Assembly: GCA_030674185.1 (NCBI GenBank)
Contig: JAPXFY010000146.1
Span: 1 to 64,000, forward strand
Length of the DNA: 64,000 bases
Reading direction: 5' to 3'
Origin: Monoplex corrugatus
Lineage: Eukaryota; Mollusca; Gastropoda; Littorinimorpha; Ranellidae
Positions 37,601-48,412 of the stretch are shown here, piece by piece; positions within the stretch are counted from its first letter, which is position 1, and each line of letters starts with the position of its first letter. A program made the translations under genes and the position numbers. The notes beneath the pieces were generated by a model, which had not been told where the DNA came from, made no database searches, and worked only from the letters and a program-made list of their open reading frames with translations.

Positions 37601-37760
37601 AGATGAGCGATGGAAAGAAGCAAGCCTGTAACCACTCGGAGTGAGGCTAGCATGTATAGGTTCATGACTAGGGGGTTAAGCCATGTCTCTGTGATAAAAG
37701 CAATGTCAACGTTCTCATCAGCGACCTAAACATTCGCAATACCTCACCCATGAACTCAGA
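34676..37760 (-). mobile_element. L2/CR1-like LINE copy 1, frameshifted
   Basis: The minus-strand element runs from an endonuclease start near 37750 to a 3' tail (TTTTGCGCTATATAAATATT then ATT-type repeat) at 34676. It carries endonuclease and RT domains and no RNase H. It interrupts the duplicated block, whose other side resumes near 37760. A G18 run interrupts the coding region at about 35160-35177. Confidence 0.82.
34928..37755 (-). pseudogene. L2/CR1-like endonuclease-reverse transcriptase, broken
   Basis: Frames at 37342-37755, 36227-37264, 35686-36243 and 34928-35689 are consecutive parts of one protein. Endonuclease motifs are DIAFITETWL (catalytic Glu), LIILGDINVHYD (Asp-x-Asn) and LPSDHSAIL. 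The RT follows with [26 protein letters not shown] (motif A), [16 protein letters not shown] (motif B) and [10 protein letters not shown] (motif C), then a thumb region ([25 protein letters not shown]). Frameshifts occur near 37265, 36235 and 35690 relative to copy 2, which reads through the latter two. The protein would nick DNA and reverse-transcribe the element RNA. The group assignment rests on the YADDTQL and SAAFDTIDH motifs and the tail type. Confidence 0.82.
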
Positions 37761-39030
37761 AACAAAAACAAAAAACCCGCAACGAAAACATGCATACACA
37801 CAAATAACTTGGGACACATTCGCTGTCCATACCTCATTAACCGTCCTCCACCCCATCCCCCTCACCACGCACGCACACACACAAACTCCAAAAGCACACA
37901 CCTTACACATGCTCTTCCACCCACACACACGTACGCACCCAAAACATGCATGCTCGCGCACACAGACACAAAAACACAAGACAAACACACAAAACACTCA
38001 ACAGACGGGACAATGTTTTCCGTAAGTTGCCAAAGGCAGGAAAATACAGTTGGAATTCATATTGCTTACACGGCGCACAAATCCGTGTTACTTGGGTTGG
38101 CCGTAGTTCTGCTTCTGCCTTGCCGGCTATAAATAGCGCGCATCTTTCCCCTTCCCTTCCACTCCCCACACCCTTTTCACCCGTCCCGCTGCCGTATAGC
38201 GAGGCCACTCACAAAATGTTGTGAGCGAAGCAAGGGCGCGCGCGTGCAGTTCTGCGCGCTTGCGCACTCACACAAACAGTCGATTTATACATATATGGCC
38301 TGGATTTAACATGCATTTGAACACACACACGCATGCACAGAGAGACAGAGAGAGAGACAGAGAGAGAGACAAGAGAGAGAGACAGAGACAGAGAGAATAT
38401 CAAATCAAAACACGCATATCACACACACACATATCCGATTCACATATGGTATGCATGTAACATGCATTTAACACACACACACTCACTCTCTCTTGCTTTA
38501 CATACTGTTATAATTATGATGTGGTGCATGTGACATGCATTTTGAGAATACATGCTTGAAAACTCTCACATTACATGTACATAGTGTTATATGATGTGCA
38601 TGTACCATGCATTTTGAAAATACATGCTTGAAAACACACACTCTCTCTCTCTCTTGCTTTACATACTGTTAAATGATGTGCGTATAAAATGCATTTTGAG
38701 AATACATGCTTGAAAACACACACACACTCTCTCTTGGTCTCTGTCTCTTACATTACATGTACATACTGTAGTGTTATATGATGTGCATGTACCGGCCACC
38801 GTGCATTTTGAAAATACATGCTTGAAAACACACACACACACATCTGCATGCATGTACAAGCACAGACACACAATCCACAAGCAAGTTATCACTCACAAAA
38901 CAAGTGTATACTCAAAGGTATTGGTCAGAAAATGTTCCACACTCCAAGAAACCACACATTATGGAGGATACTGTGTACACGGCGCACAAATCCGAGATTC
39001 TTTAGTTGGCCCCCCAATGACATCTAAGAT
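37760..39030. repeat. Duplicated unit remnants and ~100-bp CATGCATTTTGA repeats
   Basis: 37760-38060 is a diverged copy of the unit found at 43-49 kb (ACACCTTACACATGC...; ATGTTTTCC...GCCAAAGGCAGGAAAATACA). From about 38440 to 38840 a ~100-120-bp unit recurs with TGATGTGCATGTACCATGCA and TTTTGAAAATACATGCTTGA plus CA/CT runs. A TATA-like GGCTATAAATAGCGCGC lies at about 38127 with no supported gene downstream. Confidence 0.55.
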
Positions 39031-39031
39031 T

Positions 39032-39194
39032 GTTCTGCCCTGCTGGTTATCAATAGCGTGCACCTTTCCCCTTCAGTTGGCGCACTTTTTGGTTCTGCCC
39101 TGCTGGTTATCAATAGCGTGCACCTTTCCCCTTCAGTTGGCGCACTTTTTGGTTCTGCCCTGCTGGTTATCAATAGCGTGCACCTTTCCCCTTC
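39032..39194. repeat. 60-bp perfect tandem, 2.7 copies
   Basis: A unit beginning GTTCTGCCCTGCTGGTTATC and continuing AATAGCGTGCACCTTTCCCC is repeated without a mismatch. A related single copy is at about 38110-38155 (CTTGCCGGCTATAAATAGCG). Confidence 0.93.
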
Positions 39195-39440
39195 CCTTCC
39201 TCTATCCAATTTCAGCTAACCATAGCGAGGCACAGGTGCGCATGGAAGTACTCTAGATCTACAGATTGACCTAGATTCCAGTACTTGGTGCTGATCTCAA
39301 TCATTTTCTACATTCAGTCCCTCTAAAAATCTTGAAAGAACGCAGCAGTCACACAAACACACAATGCATGCAATAGTGGGAGGGGAGAGAGAGAGAGAGA
39401 GTGAGAGAGAGAGAGAGAGAGATATGCGTTCCTCGTGCGA

Positions 39441-41578
39441 ACAATAATAATAATAATTACAATATTTATATAGCGCAAAATCTTGATAAAATCAAATCTA
39501 AGCGCTGAAGCAGACGCACACACACACACACGCATGGCTATAAATGGGGAGAAAGAATAAAAGCAATAAAAGCAAGAATAAAACCAATGGAAAATTATAG
39601 AGAGCATAGCATATACAATTATATATTATAACCATGTGATTCCCTCCGAGCGGAGACAGGCTGCAGAGGGGGGGGGGGGGGGTTGAGTGAGGTTAGGATT
39701 TTATGCGGAGGAGAAAAGGTGAGTTTTGAGAGCGGACTTGAAGGAGACAAAAGTAGGTTGCTGACGGACTGAGAGAGGAAGTTTGTTCCAGGAGAGTGGA
39801 CCAGAAACAGAGAAGGCTCGTGGACCGTAGGTATTGAGCTTAGTGCGTGGAAAGCGAAAAGTCAGAGGATCGGAGGCAGAGCGGAGGGTACGTGAGGGAA
39901 GATAGATCTCAAGTAGGCTTGACAGGTAATCGGGGGGGGGGGCTGCGTTATTGAGGCTTTTGTAGCACATGGTGTCTAGTTTGTACTGTATGCGCTTTGA
40001 TACAGGGAGCCAGTGAAGTTGTGCCAGGAGAGGAGATATGTGGTCAGCTTTTTTCTTTTTGAGTACAAGGCGTGCAGCATTGTTTTGAATGCGCTGTAGG
40101 ATGTGAATGGTGGAGGCAGGAAGACCAGACAGGAGTGAATTGCAATAGTCAATGCGAGACATTATGAAGGAGAGAACGAGTTTTGCAGTTGTTTCGACAG
40201 AGAGATACTTCCTGATCAGCCTTATACGATGGAGATGATAGTAGCAGGATCTGGCAGTTTGAGAAACAAAGTTGTTCATGGACAGGGTAGAGTCAATGCA
40301 GACACCAAGGTTTTTAGCTGAATCAGAAATTGGGACCGATGTGTTACATAATGGGAGAGAAAGAGGAGGCAGCTGAGAAAGTTTCTGACGGGTGCCAATG
40401 AGGATAGCTTCTGTTTTGTCGTCATTAAGCTGAAGTCTATTGTGTGTCATCCAGTTCTTAATGTCCGAGTAACACTCATTGGCGCGAGTCAACAGGCGCT
40501 GTATATTATCAGGTGAGTCACTGTCTTGAAGTTGGGTGTCATCAGCATAGAAGTGGTGTTTTATAGAATGGGAGTTGATGATGGTGGACAGGGGGGAGGT
40601 GTAAAGAGTGAAAAGAACAGGGCCAAGGACAGATCCTTGTGGAACACCACAGGTCAGGTATGCAGGTTGAGAGTAAGTGCCATTGATGAGAACGGTTTGT
40701 TTTCTGTTGGATAGGTATGAAGTGAACCAAGACAGAGCAATGTCAGAGATGCCAAAAGTATGATGAAGTCTAGAAAGGAGAATACCATGATCAATGGTAT
40801 CAAAGGCTGCAGACAGATCAAGGAGTGTGAGGAGAGAGACTTTGCCAGTATCAGTTGCAAGGAGGAGATTGTTGAGAATGTGTAGTAGGGCAGTTTCAGT
40901 GCTATGGCACTGGCGGTAGGCTGACTGGAAAGGATTGAGGAGATTGTTGGCAGACAGGTTAGAGTTCAGCTGGTTGAGGACGACTTTTTCAAGGAGTTTT
41001 GACAAGAAAGAGAGATTAGAGATAGGCCGGTAATTTTTCAGTTCATTTGGATCTAAATTGTGTTTCTTGAGGAGAGGGTGAACAATAGCAGACTTGAAAG
41101 AATCAGGGATAGTTCCAGTTTGAAGAGAAGTGCTGATGATGTCAGTGATGAATGGGAGGAGAGTAGGGAGACAGTCGGCGTAGAGAGAACCTGGAAGAGG
41201 ATCCAGCTCGCAGGTTTTGAACGACATGGATCTGATTGTGTTGAGAATTTCTTCTTGTGAGACTGGGTTAAAAGTAGTAAGAGGTGTGCCAGAGAAGGAA
41301 GGGTCAGGTGGGCATGGTTGACAGGGTGTCCTGTCAAGCCTGTCACGAAGAGTTTGTATTTTGGTGGTGAAATAGTTGGAGAATACAGATGGGAGTTCTT
41401 CATTTGTATGTTTTGTTGGGAGAGGTAAATCTTTTCGTGTGCCAAGGAGATGATTCATGGTTGTAAAGAGTTCTTTTGAAGAAGAGGCATTCAGGATTTT
41501 GGTTTGGAAATAACTTGTTTTTGCTGATGCAATGAGGGTGGATACTTTTGTTTTAGAGGCTTGGAAAAGTTGCCTGTG
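39441..41578 (-). mobile_element. L2/CR1-like LINE copy 2, 5'-truncated at a CA repeat
   Basis: Homologous to copy 1 from its 3' tail (39441-39510) up to the codons for VHRQLF at 41578, where sense-strand homology abruptly meets (GT)n. It lacks the endonuclease. The two copies look closely related by eye. Confidence 0.85.
39701..41578 (-). CDS. L2/CR1-like reverse transcriptase, open but 5'-truncated
   Basis: About 626 codons are uninterrupted from the truncation point to the stop at 39701. They cover the endonuclease-RT linker ([20 protein letters not shown]), [22 protein letters not shown] motif A ([20 protein letters not shown]), motif B ([19 protein letters not shown]), motif C ([14 protein letters not shown]) and the complete thumb and C-terminus ([20 protein letters not shown]). 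The apparent longer frame to 41839 only adds a translated GT microsatellite (Cys-Val repeats) and should not be counted. No start codon of its own is expected. Without endonuclease or promoter it is probably inert. The absence of stops over 1.9 kb points to a young insertion. Confidence 0.82.
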   Translation of the reverse strand, partial: HRQLFQASKTKVSTLIASAKTSYFQTKILNASSSKELFTTMNHLLGTRKDLPLPTKHTNEELPSVFSNYFTTKIQTLRDRLDRTPCQPCPPDPSFSGTPLTTFNPVSQEEILNTIRSMSFKTCELDPLPGSLYADCLPTLLPFITDIISTSLQTGTIPDSFKSAIVHPLLKKHNLDPNELKNYRPISNLSFLSKLLEKVVLNQLNSNLSANNLLNPFQSAYRQCHSTETALLHILNNLLLATDTGKVSLLTLLDLSAAFDTIDHGILLSRLHHTFGISDIALSWFTSYLSNRKQTVLINGTYSQPAYLTCGVPQGSVLGPVLFTLYTSPLSTIINSHSIKHHFYADDTQLQDSDSPDNIQRLLTRANECYSDIKNWMTHNRLQLNDDKTEAILIGTRQKLSQLPPLSLPLCNTSVPISDSAKNLGVCIDSTLSMNNFVSQTARSCYYHLHRIRLIRKYLSVETTAKLVLSFIMSRIDYCNSLLSGLPASTIHILQRIQNNAARLVLKKKKADHISPLLAQLHWLPVSKRIQYKLDTMCYKSLNNAAPPPDYLSSLLEIYLPSRTLRSASDPLTFRFPRTKLNTYGPRAFSVSGPLSWNKLPLSVRQQPTFVSFKSALKTHLFSSA

Positions 41579-41579
41579 T

Positions 41580-41610
<31 letters not shown>

Positions 41611-41766
41611 CACACAGACACACACACACACACACGCACGCGCACGCACACACACACACACACCGCGCACACACACACGCGCACACACACACGCACATAC
41701 ACACACGCACATACACACACGCACACACACACACGCGCGCGCGCGCACACACACACACACACACAA
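41579..41766. repeat. (CA)n / (CG-CA) microsatellite
   Basis: CA dinucleotides with CG interruptions, abutting the truncated LINE. Confidence 0.95.
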
Positions 41767-42430
41767 GTGCAGCGCGCCCATGCACATGGCCCAGTTCACC
41801 CACAGCCGGTGGCGTGCTTCGGCGGGCAACAGCTAACACCCGATTTTAGCCAAATTCAAGCCTCCAGAAAAGAGTGAAAACGGAACGAACTGCGATTTTT
41901 AGAAATTTGAGAAAGTTAAAGCACTGAAGATCACGAATCTGACCATGCCAAAATGGACAAAAACATGTGAAGATTGTAACTTGCACTATGCACTATACTT
42001 ACGCCACTACTATGAAAAATAATCTCACTTTATACTGAACAAACAACAACCACCTGGAGATACGAGTCAATCATCACATTAGTAATTTCTACTAAAACTC
42101 AAAGACAAGGTGATGCATCAAAGTAATGATCACTTCTTCAGAACAATGAGTATTCACAGCACTGAATGCATCCAGGTAAAGTGATGAAAAAATTCTCGAT
42201 CATTACACAAATTCACAAAACATACAGAAAACCGCACTCAGATTCCTTCTTTGTCAGTATTGCTGTAGCACAAGACGCTCTTCAGAGATAGATTTTGGTC
42301 AAACCTGCCTGGCTAAAAATACCACTTCCAAGCGATGCTGGCTGACAGAAAGGTACCAACTAAAGGGTGTCAGAAAGGCTGGGAAAATGCAGCCGTGCTT
42401 ATAATAGCACAGCCGACGTCTCCAACATTA
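41767..42430. other. Unassigned DNA
   Basis: No gene or repeat recognised. The last ~50 bp (AGCCGACGTCTCCAACATTA) belong to the duplicated 43-48 kb unit. Confidence 0.35.
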
Positions 42431-42433
42431 TCA

Positions 42434-42685
42434 TGGCATAGCTGCCAACTTTCCTGAAAAAAAATTCCTGACAAGAGGCGGGGGTCCGGGGGCCGCGGAA
42501 GGCAGGTCGATGTCTTTCTTGCCACCATGACCGATGTTTATGTCGCATCGGCACGATTTACAGAAAGCAAAGGTGTCTCCTTTGTCCGAGGCTGTGATGA
42601 AGTCGTACGTTTCCGCATAATGTTTCGAAAACTTCACTTTTGCTTTCGCTTTTACAGCTTTCGCGTCTGTCTTCTTCGAAGCCAT
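42434..42685 (-). pseudogene. N-terminal fragment of a hAT-like transposase
   Basis: An ATG at 42685 opens a frame of about 84 codons. The first ~55 residues are basic (KAKAKVKFSKHYAETYDF) and contain CKSCRCDINIGHGGKKDI. This is a Cys-x2-Cys start of a BED-type zinc finger whose His-x-Cys/His partner would follow the GGKKDI segment. After that point the reading switches to Pro-rich sequence that belongs to the 3' terminus of the element, so the catalytic domain is deleted. The stop lies in the flanking duplication. Assignment to hAT is inferred from the finger type and TIRs. Other BED-finger transposons remain possible. Confidence 0.6.
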
Positions 42686-42928
42686 TGTGCAAGAAAGCTG
42701 GCGCGCAGGAGCTGTTTACATGGCCCTCTGCGCACGCGCATGTGTGACGGAAGTTTCGCTTTCACGCAGCTGTCTTTTTACCGCGTTCTGACGAAAACAG
42801 AGCTAACCGGATAAAATATCAAAATCGATAATTTAAAATTCGGGAATTTTCATCGATTTACCGGATTTTCCGGGCAGCTCACACATTTCTGGACATTCCC
42901 GAAAAATTCGGGAGGGTTGGCAGCTATG
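42437..42928 (-). mobile_element. hAT-like non-autonomous DNA transposon, 492 bp
   Basis: The ends are inverted: CATAGCTGCCAACTTTCCTG at the left, and the reverse complement of CATAGCTGCCAACCCTCCCG at the right. The direct repeat TCATGG occurs at 42431-42436 and 42929-42934. Paralogous unoccupied sites exist in the same window (46665-46690, ATAACATTATCATGGCCGAC; also about 43730 and 47362), which supports these boundaries. The element retains the 5' part of a transposase gene and has lost the rest. Confidence 0.75.
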
Positions 42929-42959
42929 TCATGGCCAACATCACACTGAAAACTACCCC

Positions 42960-43680
42960 ACGTTTTAATTAAAAATTTCATTTCACTTCATATTGCTTAT
43001 AGCCCAGCCGACTACTGGAGCCATATCATGGGTTTAATCAAAAATTGAAAGAAAAAAAAAAACCTACAACGATCTTTTCAAGTTTCAATTTATTTTAATT
43101 CCCATAATACTCCACGTTTAACCCTTTGAATACCACCGCCTGTCCACCTGCGTCCTTCACTGTCAACCATGCCAGCAAAGCAAAAACGTAACCCTGCGAC
43201 TCCCTCACCCTAACCTCCAGCTTCCTGCAGGAAGCTGGTGGATAGGGCGAGGGAGTTAAAGGGATACGCTTTCGCAATTGGCGGATAGGGTAAGGGAGTC
43301 AAAGGGTTAAAAACTTTTTTTTTTAAATCCATACAAGTCGCAATTTATTTAAACATTTTCCTATACGCATAATCATACGAACTGAAATTCCAGTATAACT
43401 TCTAAAACATAAAAATTGGATGATGTCTTGAAAAGATTCTTTAAAGAGCGTTTTACACACACACACACACTAGACACAAATATAAATACACAGACACACA
43501 CACCACAAATCACATACACGCACCACACACAATAACAACCGCCCCCCACCCAAAAAAAAAAAATATTAAAAAAAAAACGCACCTCGCACATGTCTTACAC
43601 ACACACACACTATACACATACAATATAAACACACAAATACACAATCACACACTCCACAAAAGAGGGTAAAATGTTTTCCT
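42960..43680. repeat. Duplicated unit, copy U1 (diverged)
   Basis: Contains the unit's landmarks: AGCCCAGCCGACTAC, CCTTTTCAAGTTTCAATTTA-type sequence, MITE-C, a CATACGCATAATCATACGA segment and a CA-rich end before AGAGGGTAAAATG. Confidence 0.65.
43118..43310. mobile_element. MITE-C copy 3 (best-preserved)
   Basis: A 193-bp element with TTAA at both ends. The left end is TTAACCCTTTGAATACC and the right end GGGAGTCAAAGGGTTAA. Terminal inverted repeats plus a strong internal palindrome (CTCCAGCTTCCTGCAGGAAG) give it a hairpin shape. TTAA flanks and CCCTTTG termini suit a piggyBac-type MITE. No transposase is present in the window to mobilise it. Confidence 0.75.
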
Positions 43681-43856
43681 TAAATAGCGAAAGGCAGGAA
43701 AATGCACTTATAGAACAGCCGACATCTAGATATCATGGCCAACAGCACGCTCACTACAAATTAACTCATTTAATCAAAACAAAATATAGAAAAACGAATG
43801 TACAACCATCCTTTCGAGTTTCAATATAGTTCTTAAAAAATTCCCACAACACTCCG

Positions 43857-44048
43857 TTTAGCCCGTTGACTACCATCACCTGTCCACCAGAATCCTGCAT
43901 TGTTAACCATACTAGCAAAGCAAAAACTTGACCATGACTCCCTCACCCTAACCTCCAGCTTCCTGCAGGAAGATGATGGATACGGTGAGGGAGTCAAAGG
44001 GATACGTTTTTGCAATTGGTGGATAGTGTGCGGGAGTCAAAGGGTTAA
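43857..44048. mobile_element. MITE-C copy 4
   Basis: Same element in the same position of the duplicated unit. Left end decayed to TTTAGCCCGTTGAC. Right end GGGAGTCAAAGGGTTAA intact. Confidence 0.7.
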
Positions 44049-44649
44049 AAAGAATTGAAAAAAGCAGAAGAAAAAAAACACAAAAAACAGACCAATCCTT
44101 CCAAGTCTCAATTTAAACATTTTCCCATACGCATGGTCATACGACGTGAAATCCCATATCTTGTCAAAACGTAAACGTTGCCCGCTATCTTGAAAAAGTT
44201 CTTTGAAGAGTGTTAGAAAATGCAGTACGAATTTCTCACTTGACAGAAAGGAACTTAATTACAACTTTCAGAGAAATAGTCATAAAAATAGCTTCAAAAA
44301 TAACCCATAATTGAAATACAGTCACAATAAAATAATCATTGTATATATTTTAACGAATGAATTTCAAATCAATAGCAGTCTCTTTACCACGCAACCATAC
44401 ATCCACAATCACACACATGAGCCTTCATTAGAAAATGCACAAACACCCTACTCACCCACCACCACCCCCAAGGCCAACTGACTTAAACATCTGCCACACC
44501 CCACCACACCTAAGAAAAACAAAAACTATCACGACGAAAACATCCATCGACACAAACCACAATTAGGACGCCTAATTGCCGTCCATATCTCACTATAACA
44601 ACCGCCCTCCTCCCCCCCCCCCAAAAAAAAAATCAAAACAAACCACGCA

Positions 44650-46312
44650 CCTTGCACATGTCACACACACACACACGCACCACACACACTAGTCACAGAC
44701 AATATAGACATACAGACACAATCACACACACTAGTCACAGACAATATAGACATACAGACACACAACCATACACACTAGTCACAGACAATATAGACATACA
44801 GACACAATCACACACACTAGTCAGACAATATAGACATAGACACACAATCACACACACTAGTCACAGACAATATAGACATACAGACACACAACCATACACA
44901 CTAGTCACAGACAATATAGACATACACACACAATCACACACACTAGTCAGACAATATAGACATAGACACACAATCACACACACTAGTCACAGACAATATA
45001 GACATACAGACACACAATCACACACACAAGTCACAGACAATATAGACAGACACACACAATCACACACACTAGTCACAGACAATATAGACACACACAACCA
45101 CACACACTAGTCACAGACAATATAGACATACAGACACACACAACCACACACACTAGTCACAGACAATATAGACATACAGACACAATCACACACACTAGTC
45201 ACAGACAATATAGACATACAGACAACCACACACACTAGTCACAGACAATATAGACATAGACACACACAACCACACACACAGTCACAGACAATATACACAC
45301 ACACACAACCACACACACAGTCACAGACAATATAGACATACAGACACACACACTAGTCACAGACAATATAGACAGACACACACAATCACACACACTAGTC
45401 ACAGACAATATAGACATACAGACACACACAATCACACACACTAGTCACAGACAATATAGACATACAGACACACACAATCACACACACTAGTCAGACAATA
45501 TAGACACACAGACACACAACCACACACACTAGTCACAGACAATATAGACATACAGACACACACAATCACACACACTAGTCACAGACAATAGACATACAGA
45601 CACACACAACCACACACACAGTCACAGACAATATAGACATACAGACACAATCACACACACTAGTCACAGACAATATAGACATACAGACACACACAACCAC
45701 ACACACAGACAATATAGACATACAGACACACACAACCACACACACAGTCACAGACAATATAGACATACAGACACACACAATCACACTAGTCACAGACAAT
45801 ATAGACATACAGACACACACAACCACACACACAGTCACAGACAATATAGACATACAGACACACACAACCACACACACAGTCACAGACAATATAGACATAC
45901 AGACACACACAATCACACTAGTCACAGACAATATAGACATACAGACACACACAATCACACACACTAGTCACAGACAATATAGACATACAGACACACACAA
46001 CCACACACACTAGTCACAGACAATATAGACATACAGACACACACACTAGTCACAGACAATATAGACAGACACATACAACCACACACACTAGTCACAGACA
46101 ATATAGACATACAGACACACACAATCACACACACTAGTCACAGACAATATAAACATACAGACACACACAACCACACACACTAGTCACAGACAATATAGAC
46201 ATACAGACACACAACCACACACACTAGTCACAGACAATATAGACATACAGACAAACAACCACACACACTAGTCACAGACAATATAGACATACAGACACAC
46301 ACAACCACACAC
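44650..46312. repeat. 46-bp satellite array, ~36 copies
   Basis: The unit is CACACACACTAGTCACAGAC, AATATAGACATACAGACACA, CACAAC with length variants (loss of TAGT, ATA or CAGA). In the sister units this position holds only a short CA-rich segment (about 43450-43500 and 47090-47270), so the array expanded in this copy. Short Cys/Val and His/Thr frames are artefacts. Confidence 0.93.
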
Positions 46313-46352
46313 AAAACAAGCACACTCCACAAAAGAGGGTAACATGTTTTCC

Positions 46353-46591
46353 TTAAAAACCCTTAGAGGCTCATTGGGTCACCTGTGACCCAAACAAATG
46401 AATTACAAACTGTCCTGTTATTTTACCCTAGAGGCCCAAGGAGTCTCAGTTGAAAGAAAAATACTGTTAGGTCAGTTAGTAAGTTTTCTTTCAACTGAAA
46501 GACTCCTTGGGCCTCTGGGGGTTAATAACAGGACAGTTTGTAATTCATTTGTTTGGGTCACAGGTGACCCAATGAGCCTCTTGAGGGTTAA
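46353..46591. mobile_element. MITE-D: near-perfect 230-bp palindrome flanked by TTAA
   Basis: The left arm TTAAAAACCCTTAGAGGCTC continues through ATTGGGTCACCTGTGACCCA and AACAAATGAATTACAAACTG. The right arm is its reverse complement and ends GAGCCTCTTGAGGGTTAA. A second, inner palindrome (CCCTAGAGGCCCAAGGAGTC / GACTCCTTGGGCCTCTGGGG) sits inside, leaving a ~20-nt loop at about 46472-46490. Arms total ~115 bp with few mismatches. TTAA and CCC-type ends suggest a piggyBac-like origin. Confidence 0.8.
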
Positions 46592-46800
46592 CATTAAATT
46601 AAATCAAAGAGCAAGAGGCAGGAAAATGCAGTTAGATTTTCATATTGCTTATAGAACTGCCGACCTCTAGATAACATTATCATGGCCGACAGCACACAAC
46701 TACAAATTAACTCATTTAATTAAACAAATGAAAAAAAAAAATGTACAACCATCCTTTCAAGTTTCAATTTAATTTTTACAAAAATTCCCACAACACTCCG

Positions 46801-46990
46801 TTTAGCCCTTTGACTACCACCACCTGTCCACCAGAATCCTGCATTGTTAACCATGCTAGCAAAGCAAAAACTTGACCATGACTCCCTCACCCTAACCTCC
46901 AGCTTCCTGCAGGAAGATGGATACGGTGAGGAAGTCAAAAGGGATACGTTTTTGCAATTGGTGGATAGTGTGCGGGAGTCAAAGGGTTAA
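46801..46990. mobile_element. MITE-C copy 5
   Basis: Left end TTTAGCCCTTTGACTACC and right end GGGAGTCAAAGGGTTAA. In the same unit position as copies 3, 4, 6 and 7, so it duplicated with the unit. Confidence 0.7.
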
Positions 46991-47276
46991 AAAGAATTGA
47001 AAAAGCAGAAAAAAACCAGACCAATCCTTCCACTGTAACAACCGCCCCATTCCCCACAAAATTAAATAAAAATAAGCACACACCTCGCACATTGTCTTAC
47101 ACCCACACACGCATGCACCACACATGCGTGCGTGCGTGCGCCACACACACATACACACAATATAAACACACACAATCACACACACACGCATCACACACAT
47201 GTGCGCGTGCGCACACACACATACCAGATAATATAAACACACACACACACACAACGAAACACACACTCCGCAACAG

Positions 47277-48412
47277 AAGGTAAAATGTTTTCTTTAGTAT
47301 GCAAAAGGCAGGATGATACAGTAAAGAGTTTCATATTGCTTATAGCTCAGCCGACATCTAGATCATGGCCAACAGCACACTACAAATTAACTCACGTTTA
47401 ATTAAACAGACCAAAAACAAAAAAAACCATCCTTTCAAGTTTCAGTTTATTTAAAATATATTCCCACAGCACTCCATCATCTGTCCACCAGCATCCTTCA
47501 CTGTCAACCAATCTATCAAAGTAAAAACTTAACCCTTTGACTCCCTCACCCTAACGTCCAGCTTCCTGCAGGGTGAGGGAGTCGAAGGGATAAGATTTTG
47601 CAATTGGTGGGTATGGTGCAGGAGTTATAGGGTTAAAAAGAATTAAAAAAAAAAAAAAACAGAAAAAAACCGGAACAATCCTTCCAAGTCTCAATTTAAA
47701 TATTTCCTCATATGTATGATCATACGAGGTGAAATCCCATTGTATCTTGTCAAAACATAAAACTGCATGTTATCTTGGAAAAGGTTCTTTAAAGAGTTAG
47801 AAAATGCAGTACGAATTGTTCACTTGACAGGAGCTTCATTGCAATTTTCAGAAATAGTCATAAAAATAGCTTTATAAATAACCCGTAATTGATGAAATAC
47901 AGGCACAATAATACATTTATTTTAACTAATAATTTTTAAATCAACAGCAGTCTGTCTTTATCACCCAGCCATACACAACTTTCACTATAAAAATGCACAC
48001 ACAGCGTACTCACCCACAACCACCCCCAAGGCCAACTGACCTAAACATCCATTAAACCCCACGACCCAAAAAAAAAACACACAAATAAACACGATGAAAA
48101 CATGCATACACAGAAACCACAAACCGTCCATATCCCACTGTAACAACCGTCCCCCCACTGTAACAAACGTCCATATCCCACTGTAACAACCGTCCATATC
48201 CCACTGAAACAACCGTCCCCCCAACACCCCCCTCCAAAAAAAAAACCCGCACACCTCGCATTGTCTTACACACACACGCACCACACACACACACACACAC
48301 GCACCACACACACAAACTACATGTACACACACACACACCACACATGCGCACACACACACACCAGAATATAAACACAGACACAAATATATACACACACACA
48401 CACTCTCCAACA
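47277..48412. repeat. Duplicated unit, copy U4
   Basis: Begins AGAAGGTAAAATGTTTTCTT. Same landmark order. Contains a local triplicate of CCGTCCATATCCCACTGTAA at about 48125-48215. Confidence 0.75.
47471..47636. mobile_element. MITE-C copy 6 (left end lost)
   Basis: The first ~15 bp are missing (ACTCCATCATCTGTCCACCA). The right end is GGAGTTATAGGGTTAA. Confidence 0.62.

Larger units (their letters stand above)
43681..46333. repeat. Duplicated unit, copy U2 (expanded)
   Basis: Starts at AGAGGGTAAAATGTTTTCCT (about 43663) and repeats at 46334, 47277 and 48413. Order of landmarks: ATGGCCAACAGCAC, CATCCTTTCGAGTTTCAAT, MITE-C, AATCCTTCCAAGTCTCAATT, GTCATACGACGTGAAATCCC, ATAGTCATAAAAATAGCTT, CCACCCCCAAGGCCAACTGA and a CA-rich end. 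Its CA-rich end has expanded into the 46-bp array. Confidence 0.75.
46334..47276. repeat. Duplicated unit, copy U3 (hosts a MITE-D insertion)
   Basis: Begins AGAGGGTAACATGTTTTCCTTAA, interrupted at once by the palindromic MITE-D. It resumes at about 46592 with GGCAGGAAAATGCAGTTAGA and the same landmark order as U2. Confidence 0.75.

Noticed and set aside
39701..41839. A 712-codon LINE protein with a Cys-Val N-terminus
   Set aside because: The first ~87 codons translate a GT microsatellite. The real LINE frame begins at the truncation point, 41578.
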